Of a DNA stretch of 29,429 nucleotides, positions 7,568 to 14,311 are shown piece after piece. The stretch is from an uncultured Lachnospiraceae bacterium (GTDB taxonomy: Bacteria; Bacillota; Clostridia; Lachnospirales; Lachnospiraceae): positions 1-29,429 of the forward strand of contig CAJUIO010000041.1 of the NCBI GenBank assembly GCA_910586025.1, in the 5' to 3' direction. Position 1 is the first letter of the stretch; every line of letters starts with the position of its first letter. Below the pieces are notes generated by a model that was given only the letters and a program-made list of their open reading frames with translations, did not search any database and had not been told where the DNA came from. The position numbers were made by a program, and so were the translations under genes.

Positions 7568-7742
7568 AGTCGCCTGCACAGCATCAGACGACTATATTAT
7601 AGTCAACGACAAAAGTTTTTTCCTTTTGTCGTTGGCTGCGCCGATTTTTGCTGCGTGCAAACGCAGATTTACCTTGCAAAAATCGTGCGCATCCCCCGGA
7701 GGGGCTATAGTAAACGGCAATTATTTTTGTCGTTTACTATAG
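7568..7742. repeat. Array of inverted repeats between rlmD and ietA
   Basis: In 175 bases there are: AGTCGcCTG/CAGaCGACT (7568-7576 with 7585-7593, followed on the minus strand by TTTT); a perfect 12-bp stem (7604-7615 with 7623-7634, 7-base loop); a GCGC-CGATTTTTGC arm (7638-7651) pairing with 7676-7690 with one bulge, holding inside it a 6-bp hairpin with GCAA tetraloop (7651-7666); CCCC/GGGG (7693-7704); and a 16-bp stem with one G-T wobble (7705-7720 with 7727-7742). The ends of 7598-7741 are inverted copies of TATAGTMAACGACAAAA (16 of 17 identical). It looks like a small palindromic, MITE-like element. The last hairpin starts right after the rlmD stop and the first has a T run, so it may also terminate rlmD. 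Confidence 0.7.
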
Positions 7743-9542
7743 TTAAATTGTCTCAAAATGTCTCAAAGCATCCTTTATCGCTTCAACCTTCTCTGGTGTC
7801 GGATGCTTTCTCGGCTGTTTCAATTCCTCTACCGCATTAGGGGCATCATACATTGGCAAGCCTAAATCCCGCTTTATCTCTGCGATATATGCGGTATGTA
7901 CTTTGAAGCCATATTTTGATTCTATGTACTCTTTAATCATTTTGTATGTAACCCGCTCTTTCGGCTTGTACGCTTCAGCTCTCTTAGCGATATTATCAAG
8001 CGGCACTTTGCCCTCACCCTCGCCAAACTCCACTTTTACGTTGATTACGCTGTCGGGCTTTTTGTGGGAAAGCATTACAACCGTCTCCACATGCACCGTC
8101 ATCCCAAACAAATCCACCCCCCGCACTCTCTTCATCTCATAACCGCCCTCGCAGAGCACCTTTAAATCCCTTGCCAGAGTTGCGCTGTCGCAGCTTATGT
8201 ATACGACTCTCTCCGGCCTCATTTTCAGTATGGTATCCAGGCAGGCCGCATCGCAGCCCTTCCGGGGAGGATCCACCACAATCACGTCCGCACGGATTCC
8301 CTCTCTCTCATACTTTTCCGGAAGCAGCTCCTCCGCCCTTCCCACAAAAAATTCGGCGTTGGCTATGCCGTTTTGGGAGGCGTTTTCCCTGGCATCCTCT
8401 ATGGCCTTGGGGATGATCTCCACACCGTACACCTGCTTTGCCCTCTTTGCCAGAAACAGGGAAATTGTCCCGATTCCGCAGTAGAGATCCCATACCGTCT
8501 CTCTTCCCGTGAGTCCGGCATATTCCAGGGCAAGCGCATAGAGCCTTTCCATCTGAGCCGGATTCACCTGATAAAAGGAAAGGGGCGATATGGAAAAGCT
8601 GATCTCCTCACCGGTGGGCCTGAAGCCATGAAGGGAATCTCTCATGTGAACCGTGTCCGCAATCCTGTCCTTTCCCCAGATAGTGTGAACCTCGCTTCCC
8701 ATGATCACGTTGGTATTTTCCGTATTGATACTCACGGATATGCCGGTCATTCCCGGAATCGCCCCAAGGCGCTCCGTCAGCCTCTCCTGAGCGGGCAGAT
8801 ACCGCTTGCACCCGTCAGGGCCTGTTTTCCCCGCTGCGTCCTGCCTGTCAGAGCCCTCGCCCCTCCAGTTGATCACCAGACACACCATGATCTGTCCGCT
8901 TCCAAATCCCTTGCGGATCAGCACATGGCGGATCAGGCCCGTTCCCGTGTTCTCATCATAAGCGGGTACACGCTCCCTCCTCATATAATCCAGAATGATC
9001 TCCAGAATATTCTTATATTCTTCAGGGCCAAGAAAGCATTCCGTATTGGCGATGATATCATGGGTCCTCCCCGCATAAAATCCGGCCACGGGATTGCCCT
9101 CCCGGTCTGTGCCTACAGGATACTGCGCCTTGTTCCTGTAACGCAAGGGAGCCTCCATCCCCACGATCGGCTCCATGATGCCGTCCACCGCCTCAGGGGC
9201 AAATCCTCCGATCCGGATCAGATTATTCCTGATCTTGGATTCCTTGAACCGAAGCTGAGCTTCGTAAGCCATGGCCTGGATCTGACAGCCGCCGCACTGC
9301 CTGTGAAAAGCGCAGACAGGCTGAACACGGCCGGGAGATGGCTCCAGCACCTTTTCCAGCCGCCCATAGGCATAATTCCTCTTCACCTTCGTGACCCGGA
9401 TCTGCGCCCTGTCCCCGATCACCGTATCCTTAACAAAAAAGGGATAGCCGTTTATCTTCCCTATCCCTTCTCCGTCATGACTGATATCCTGTATCTCAAT
9501 CGTTACTATGTCATTTTTTTTATAATCCATATTCTTTTCCAT
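7743..9542 (-). CDS. rlmD: 23S rRNA (uracil-5-)-methyltransferase RlmD/RumA with replaced C-terminal tail
   Basis: The protein methylates a uracil in 23S rRNA using SAM. The order is a TRAM domain (about 8-66), iron-sulfur cysteines Cys77, Cys83, Cys86 and Cys169, SAM motif DLYCGIGTIS (352-361), VVDPPRKGCD (422-431) and the nucleophile Cys451 (YISCDSATLARDL). The usual C-terminal motif HVETV is at 484-488, where the enzyme normally ends within a few residues. Here about 105 residues follow, with a TYKMIKEYIESKYGFKVHTA segment that looks like a helix-turn-helix, ending KVEAIKDALRHFETI. The tail starts at the 10-bp repeat and is AT-richer than the body. It starts ten bases after yhaM; ATG 9542 is used, and Met5 is an alternative. 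The methyltransferase should be active. Confidence 0.93.
   Translation of the reverse strand: MEKNMDYKKNDIVTIEIQDISHDGEGIGKINGYPFFVKDTVIGDRAQIRVTKVKRNYAYGRLEKVLEPSPGRVQPVCAFHRQCGGCQIQAMAYEAQLRFKESKIRNNLIRIGGFAPEAVDGIMEPIVGMEAPLRYRNKAQYPVGTDREGNPVAGFYAGRTHDIIANTECFLGPEEYKNILEIILDYMRRERVPAYDENTGTGLIRHVLIRKGFGSGQIMVCLVINWRGEGSDRQDAAGKTGPDGCKRYLPAQERLTERLGAIPGMTGISVSINTENTNVIMGSEVHTIWGKDRIADTVHMRDSLHGFRPTGEEISFSISPLSFYQVNPAQMERLYALALEYAGLTGRETVWDLYCGIGTISLFLAKRAKQVYGVEIIPKAIEDARENASQNGIANAEFFVGRAEELLPEKYEREGIRADVIVVDPPRKGCDAACLDTILKMRPERVVYISCDSATLARDLKVLCEGGYEMKRVRGVDLFGMTVHVETVVMLSHKKPDSVINVKVEFGEGEGKVPLDNIAKRAEAYKPKERVTYKMIKEYIESKYGFKVHTAYIAEIKRDLGLPMYDAPNAVEELKQPRKHPTPEKVEAIKDALRHFETI
8053..8062 (-). 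repeat. Direct repeat, right copy (candidate att core, inside rlmD)
   Basis: AAAAGCCCGA on the minus strand encodes most of K-K-P-D (residues 494-497 of RlmD), just after HVETV. It is identical to 3984-3975, and the downstream frame at that left copy is in phase with KPD here. Confidence 0.5.
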
Positions 9543-9552
9543 ACGGTTCCGG

Positions 9553-10497
9553 CTACTCCATTCTGGTCACGATCAGGTTGGAATCAAACAGCCTGTTAAA
9601 GCCAAGCCATCCTGTCTCCGTGGTATTTTCCATGATTTCCGTGAGAGTCTGCAGCTTTGCATCCGTATTGTCCGCAAAATAAAGCGCCTGAGCCTCCATA
9701 ATCGCAGGCTTTTTCGGTGCTCCGAACTCATATTCCCCGTGATGAGCCAGGATGCAGTGCTTCAGCTCATTGCCGAGCACCGTGGGAAACCCCGGAATGC
9801 TGCGTATCTTTTCTCCCACCATCTCGATGCCCATGACGATATGTCCCAGAAACTGTCCTTCGTCCGTGTAATCGTTTGCCGGAAAAGGAGAAATCTCCTT
9901 CACCTTACCCATGTCATGGCAGATAGCAGCCGTGATCAGCAGATCCCTCTTCAACAGCGGATAGGCACTGCAATAATAATCACATAGCCTGGTGACGCTC
10001 AGAGTATGCTGTAAAAGCCCCCCCACAAAGCCGTGATGAATCGTCTTTGCCGCCGAGGACCTCTTAAACGCCCGGATAAACCCTTCGTCCTTCACAAAGA
10101 GCTCGCACAGGAGCTGCTTTAAATACACATTTTCCACCTGATTCACGAATTTCATCAGCTCCCCGTACATCTCCTCAATGGGAAACTTACTGACCGGCAG
10201 ATAATCCGCCGGATCATACTCGCCCTCCTGGCATCTCCGGATCCGCTTTACATTCACCTGCAGCGCACCCTGAAAGCTGGTGACATCCCCGTAAACCTCG
10301 ATATAATCAAGGGAATTGAAGTCCGCAATTCCCGCATTATTGGGATCCCAGACCTTTGCGTCAATCGTTCCCGTCTTATCCTGCAAAATAACCGTCTCGT
10401 ACGGCTTTCCGTTCTTCGTCACCGCCGATATCTTGTGCTTGCACAGATAAATATCAAATACCCTGTCTCCGTCACTGTAATCCTTTATAAATTTCAT
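9553..10497 (-). CDS. yhaM: 3'-5' exoribonuclease YhaM family
   Basis: The protein has 314 residues, the normal family length. An OB-fold nucleic-acid-binding domain covers about 8-90 (KISAVTKNGKPYETVILQD). An HD domain covers about 145-290, with metal ligands at His164 (GGLLQHTLSV), His194-Asp195 (AICHDMGKVKEI) and the LAHHGEYEFG motif. Members degrade single-stranded RNA, and some DNA, from the 3' end in the cytoplasm. It lies 25 bases after the HtrA-like gene and 10 before rlmD, so the three probably form one transcript. Its end (TAG 9553) carries the GGAG that serves rlmD. Confidence 0.93.
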   Translation of the reverse strand: MKFIKDYSDGDRVFDIYLCKHKISAVTKNGKPYETVILQDKTGTIDAKVWDPNNAGIADFNSLDYIEVYGDVTSFQGALQVNVKRIRRCQEGEYDPADYLPVSKFPIEEMYGELMKFVNQVENVYLKQLLCELFVKDEGFIRAFKRSSAAKTIHHGFVGGLLQHTLSVTRLCDYYCSAYPLLKRDLLITAAICHDMGKVKEISPFPANDYTDEGQFLGHIVMGIEMVGEKIRSIPGFPTVLGNELKHCILAHHGEYEFGAPKKPAIMEAQALYFADNTDAKLQTLTEIMENTTETGWLGFNRLFDSNLIVTRME

Positions 10498-10522
10498 ACC
10501 GCCACCATACTCCTTTTCAAAT

Positions 10523-11869
10523 CTATTTCATGGAAAGAACTACATTCAGGTTCATTTCCGCATAGCCCTCCGGTCCCTGGCGCAAAAGTCCAATAGAAAG
10601 ATTCTGCTCCGGTTCGCCCCCGACAATAGCGCCGATCAGCTCCTGATAGGTCACAATCTCATTCCCGTCCACGCTGATGATCACGTCACCGCTCTGTATA
10701 CCGGCATCCATTGCCGGCGAATCCATGTCGATCTCCATAATATAGGCGCCAAGCGGAACTCCAAGCTCCTCATGTGCCTCCACTGTCACATCCGCTCCAT
10801 ACACACCCATATAGGGAATGCTCTCGTCATTTGACAGGCGCTGAATCACTCTCTTGAGCTCCGTAATTCCCACCGCCCCGATCAGGTTTTTCGTATCACT
10901 GCCGCTGTAGCTCATATCAATGATGCCTATCACCTGTCCCTTCAGGTCGGATAATACACCGGTTGCGCCGGTACTCCCGTAAATGTCCGTAGTCATCCAT
11001 TTATACCGGGAATCCGGCAGATCAATCGCATTTCCCGAGGAAGTGATGAAACCATAACAGACAGAACCCGCCGCTCCCATGGGGTGTCCCAGTGCTATCA
11101 CCGGCTGCCCGGAGAGATTGCTTATGGCAGAGGTTCCCAGCGTCACCGGCTTTGCCGTCTCTGCCGTGCTCATCTTTATATCCGTTTTCAGAACTGACAG
11201 AACCGCAAGACCTGTGTTTCCGTCCTTTTTCTTGACGGATGCCGCATATTCCATGCCGTCGGCAAAGGTGATGGTCACAGATTCCGCTCCCTTGATAGCG
11301 TTGACATTGGCCAGAACCAGAAGCTCCCTCCCGTTATCCGCAACGATCACGCCGGAGACCATGCCCCTGTTCTCGTAAGCATTGTCAAACCAGTCCACAT
11401 CGGAAGTCACTCCCGCCACCGTTACCATGGACTTCTGCACCTCTCCCGCCACTTGCGCAAGAGCTCCGTAGAGCGACTCGTAATGATTGATCCCAAGCTT
11501 CATCTCCGCAAGGACCTGTGCGATCCTCTCCTCCACCTCCGCCGGATCCGGTTCCGGAGTGGGAACAGGCGTGGGCTCCGGGGTCGGCTCCGGAATCATC
11601 TGGGAATCGTCCGCTATCATATCCTCCGGCAGCTTTTCATTCTCCTCCGTCTCCTCCACGAAAACCACCGTGGATGGCTCCTCCTCCGGATACAGCCTGT
11701 TGCTGATCACCGGCTCAAGCAGCAAAAAGGTGAGACAGGCCACTGTGCCGAATATAACCGCCATGGCTGCCGTGATAATAGTGCGGCGAAGCAGCTTTTT
11801 CCTGTTCAGGGGCCGCTGCTTGATTGTCTCTTTCAGGAAATCCGTTTCCTGTTTGCGGTTGTCCTCCAT
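10523..11869 (-). CDS. Membrane-anchored HtrA/DegP-like protein with PDZ domain and degenerate active site
   Basis: The protein has 448 residues: a cytoplasmic N-terminus (1-29), one transmembrane helix (about 30-52), an extracellular acidic linker with EPTPEPTPVPTPEP (94-107), a trypsin-like S1C fold (about 140-345) and a PDZ domain (about 352-445, PLGAYIMEIDMDSPAMDAGI then SGDVIISVDG). The fold is clear, but the triad is not: the His of the usual LTNxHV is Asn190 (LANVNAI), the Asp of DLAVL is Gly220 (TGLAVL), and GNSGGPL is replaced by GSTGATGVL. It is therefore probably not a protease but a binding or scaffold protein at the cell surface. GGAG lies eight bases before the ATG. It heads the yhaM-rlmD group. 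Confidence 0.88.
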   Translation of the reverse strand: MEDNRKQETDFLKETIKQRPLNRKKLLRRTIITAAMAVIFGTVACLTFLLLEPVISNRLYPEEEPSTVVFVEETEENEKLPEDMIADDSQMIPEPTPEPTPVPTPEPDPAEVEERIAQVLAEMKLGINHYESLYGALAQVAGEVQKSMVTVAGVTSDVDWFDNAYENRGMVSGVIVADNGRELLVLANVNAIKGAESVTITFADGMEYAASVKKKDGNTGLAVLSVLKTDIKMSTAETAKPVTLGTSAISNLSGQPVIALGHPMGAAGSVCYGFITSSGNAIDLPDSRYKWMTTDIYGSTGATGVLSDLKGQVIGIIDMSYSGSDTKNLIGAVGITELKRVIQRLSNDESIPYMGVYGADVTVEAHEELGVPLGAYIMEIDMDSPAMDAGIQSGDVIISVDGNEIVTYQELIGAIVGGEPEQNLSIGLLRQGPEGYAEMNLNVVLSMK

Positions 11870-11950
11870 ATACAGCTCCTCAATCCTTCTTTAAACATCC
11901 ATGTGCCGCTTCGCAGCGCTCCACCACAGATGAAAGTCATTCCATAAAGC

Positions 11951-11979
11951 AAAAATACGGACCTCCGAAAAAGTCCGTA
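11951..11979 (-). terminator. Rho-independent terminator after tRNA-Pro
   Basis: TACGGAC and GTCCGTA (11979-11973 with 11962-11956 in the minus-strand sense) form a perfect 7-bp stem with a 10-base loop, followed by five T. It lies 43 bases past the 3' end of the tRNA and before the HtrA-like gene. Confidence 0.85.
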
Positions 11980-12021
11980 CACAACTGATGCCACGCTTCG
12001 CAGGCTATCCTTATGTTAAAA

Positions 12022-12095
12022 TCGGCGCGACAGGATTTGAACCTGCGACCTCTGCGTCCCGAACGCAGCGCTCTACCAAGCTGAGCCACGCGCCG
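12022..12095 (-). tRNA. tRNA-Pro (anticodon CGG)
   Basis: The sequence is 74 bases without an encoded CCA. The acceptor CGGCGCG pairs with CGCGCCG, and the discriminator is A. The D arm is GCTCAGCTTGGTAGAGC. The anticodon stem CTGCG/CGCAG encloses the loop TTCGGGA, so the anticodon is CGG. The T arm is AGGTTCAAATCCT. The C1-G72 pair is usual for bacterial proline tRNA. It reads the codon CCG. Confidence 0.96.
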
Positions 12096-12114
12096 AAGTG
12101 CTACGACGTTATAC

Positions 12115-12143
12115 ATCATACAATTTTTGCGGCGAAATGTCAA
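12115..12143 (-). promoter_or_regulatory. Promoter of tRNA-Pro
   Basis: TTGACA (12143-12138), a 17-base spacer and TATGAT (12120-12115) on the minus strand, with the tRNA 5' end 19 bases past the -10. It starts only 20 bases after the stop of the antiporter operon. Confidence 0.85.
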
Positions 12144-12162
12144 TGTCTGCACTGTAAAAATT

Positions 12163-14298
12163 TTATCTTGAGAACAATAAATACCCGACCGTGATCAAAA
12201 GTCCCCCGCAAAACAACAGCAGTCCAAAGGAAAGACTCCTCCTTATAATAATCGTATCCTCCGTGAGCTCCTCGTAGATCAGCGCATATTTGTGCTCATA
12301 GTCCACCTTTTTCTTGTGTTTCCTGAAAACAGTTGCGTTGGCGATACGCTCCAGCCCGTTTGCAAAGCACCCCAGCGCATGAGTGAGCATGGTTCCCTCC
12401 GTAAGCTCGTGAGGAAGCCTGCTGTCCCTGTACACCGTCTTTCGCAGAACCACCACGGCCGCATCCACAAGGCTGTCAAGCAGGCGGCAGGCCACTCCCA
12501 GCACAAAAGGGAGGAACCTCAGCAAAATCGGACGGTAAATCAGGTTTTCCAGATCCAGATAAGGATTCTGGCGATTCAGATATACCTCCCGTCCCTCTTC
12601 CCTTCGCATCATCCACCGCCGTACCACCACCGCATAAACCAGTGCGCCGATTCCCAAAGAAACCAGGCTGCCCCTGAGATTTTCCAGAGAAAAATATGCG
12701 GTCTCTCCTGCGTTTTGTACATGGAGAAAGCCCTGTCCCATATCCGCAAGGCCGTTCATGACCACACCGGGAAAAAATCCCATAACGGGAAGAAGCGTTC
12801 CGCAAAAAGCCAGCACACAGGCGCTGACCCGATTCATATACGTGCCCCTTCTGGAATCAAACTCCTCCTGCACCCCGGCATCCCCGTTCTTCTCCACAAA
12901 CAGCGCCACATACAGCTTTGCCATATAGGCCACGGTCAGACCGCCGCTTATGAGAAAACACCACTCAATTCCTCTCACGGCCCCCGGACTGAACATGCCG
13001 CTGACAGTCCCCTCCTCCAGAAGCGCCGCATACTCCACAATACTCTCGTGAATCAGCGTCTTGCTCACATAACCGTTCCAAAGCGGGATGCCGCCGATTC
13101 CAAGCGCCCCCATGAGAAAAACGTAGTTGAGCAGAGGCTTGTTCCTGCCAAATCCCCGGATATCATTCAGATCCAGCCTGTGCACATTCATAAACACCAC
13201 GCCGGCCGCCATAAAGAGTGCCAGCTTGATCAGCGAGTGATTGACCATATGAAGCAGCGCCCCTCTTGCGGCAAGAGAATTTTCCTCTCCCAGAAGCCCG
13301 GACATTCCCACACCGACCAGGATAAAGCCGATCTGGGATACGGAGGAGCAGGCAAGCGTCCGCTTCAGATCCACGGAAAACAGCGCAAGCACGGCCCCCA
13401 GAACCATGGTGCATACCCCGAGAATCAGAATCAGGCTTCCAAAAGCGGCGCTTCCCAGGAAAATGCCGCCGCCAAGAACCAGAATCCCGAACATTCCCGC
13501 CTTAGTCAGAATACCTGACAGCAATGCCGAGGCCGGAGCCGGAGCCACCGGATGCGCCTTGGGCAGCCAGATATGCATAGGAAAGGCACCTGCCTTCGCA
13601 CCGAATCCAAAGAGCATGCAGATTCCCGCCGCCCAGAGCTTCCTTACGGCCCCCGGTACCGTGATATCCACATTCAGCTCCAGCTCATATGACTCCGAAA
13701 GCCCCACAAGCTCATCAAACATCAAGGTGCCCGCCACGTTGTCCAGAAGAAAAATACCCATCAGCATCACCAGACCGCCGATCACCGCCACCGCCAGATA
13801 AGTTCCCGCCGCCCGGAGCGATTCCTTCCTCTCATCATGGGCAACCCACACGTAAGAGGTGAAGGACATAATCTCAAAAAAGAGAAACGTGGTGAAAAAG
13901 TCCGCGGACAGAAATACCCCTATGGTTGCGCCAAGAGTCAGAAGAAGAAAGAAATAATACCGGTTTCTGTTTCTGTAACGGGCAAAATATTCCCCGGAAA
14001 AGAGAGTGGTCATCATCCACATAAAAGCCGCTATGGCAGAGTACAGCGCCCGAAAGCCATCCAGGGCAAAATGCAGGCCAAACCCGCACACCGCCGGCAC
14101 AGTGAGCCCGAGCGCTTCCTCCGGATGACCCGCCCTGATACCCACCGCGAGGAATAAAAGCACTCCAAAGGTGATCACTGTCACAGCGTCCGCAAAGCAG
14201 TCCCGAAGATCCTTCCGGTATCTGCCGATCAGATAAGAGACCCCCGCAGCTGCCATTGGAAAAAATACGCTGAAAGCCAAAAGATAACTCATATTCAT
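12163..14298 (-). CDS. Large NuoL/MrpA-like proton-translocating antiporter subunit (711 residues)
   Basis: This is the last and longest gene of the antiporter operon, with about 16-18 membrane helices. The proton-antiporter M domain shows the key residues Glu in FLFFEIMSF, Lys in GFGAKAGAFPMHIWLPKAHP, a second lysine in GILTKAGMFG, and Lys in NGYVSKTLIHE, so a proton path is intact. The C-terminal 200 residues hold a polar stretch and a final helix (LLLFCGGLLITVGYLLF). The frame is open for 35 codons upstream, but ATG 14298 follows AAAGG by seven bases and begins MNMSYLLAFSVFF, the first helix; Met at 14292 is also possible. It resembles HyfB/NuoL-type subunits. It lacks the usual MrpA tail, which is supplied by separate genes here. 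Confidence 0.85.
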   Translation of the reverse strand: MNMSYLLAFSVFFPMAAAGVSYLIGRYRKDLRDCFADAVTVITFGVLLFLAVGIRAGHPEEALGLTVPAVCGFGLHFALDGFRALYSAIAAFMWMMTTLFSGEYFARYRNRNRYYFFLLLTLGATIGVFLSADFFTTFLFFEIMSFTSYVWVAHDERKESLRAAGTYLAVAVIGGLVMLMGIFLLDNVAGTLMFDELVGLSESYELELNVDITVPGAVRKLWAAGICMLFGFGAKAGAFPMHIWLPKAHPVAPAPASALLSGILTKAGMFGILVLGGGIFLGSAAFGSLILILGVCTMVLGAVLALFSVDLKRTLACSSVSQIGFILVGVGMSGLLGEENSLAARGALLHMVNHSLIKLALFMAAGVVFMNVHRLDLNDIRGFGRNKPLLNYVFLMGALGIGGIPLWNGYVSKTLIHESIVEYAALLEEGTVSGMFSPGAVRGIEWCFLISGGLTVAYMAKLYVALFVEKNGDAGVQEEFDSRRGTYMNRVSACVLAFCGTLLPVMGFFPGVVMNGLADMGQGFLHVQNAGETAYFSLENLRGSLVSLGIGALVYAVVVRRWMMRREEGREVYLNRQNPYLDLENLIYRPILLRFLPFVLGVACRLLDSLVDAAVVVLRKTVYRDSRLPHELTEGTMLTHALGCFANGLERIANATVFRKHKKKVDYEHKYALIYEELTEDTIIIRRSLSFGLLLFCGGLLITVGYLLFSR

Positions 14299-14311
14299 TC
14301 CCACACCTTTC

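Larger units (their letters stand above)
3975..8062 (-). mobile_element. Candidate integrated defence cassette in the 3' end of rlmD (ietAS)
   Basis: This segment of about 4.1 kb lies between two 10-bp direct repeats. It carries a replacement rlmD tail, a hairpin array and the ietA-ietS pair, all AT-rich compared with the rlmD body to the right. Deleting one repeat plus the intervening DNA restores an open rlmD frame with a different tail of 55 residues after KPD (552 residues in total). The 3' end of rlmD (rumA) is a known integration site for integrative elements of Firmicutes. No integrase lies inside, so it would need a recombinase in trans, or it is a decayed remnant of a larger element. 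The 10-bp repeat alone could be chance; the matching HVETV context on both sides is the stronger evidence. Confidence 0.5.

Noticed and set aside
8373..9599. Long plus-strand frame of 408 codons opposite rlmD
   Set aside because: Antisense shadow: the minus-strand frame has all RlmD motifs, while this frame has no recognisable domain and arises from GC-rich codons.
11520..11600. GC-rich repeats in the HtrA-like gene as a structural or regulatory repeat
   Set aside because: They are simply the codons of the EPTPEPTP linker.
12022..12095. tRNA-Pro as the integration site of the accessory region
   Set aside because: No partial tRNA copy or element lies next to it; both neighbours are core genes.
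12292..13518. Long plus-strand frame of 408 codons opposite the large antiporter subunit (with similar frames at 14705-15511, 16268-17236, 17537-18652, 19137-20252)
   Set aside because: His-, Gln- and Arg-rich translations typical of the reverse complement of membrane-protein genes; no RBS and no domain.
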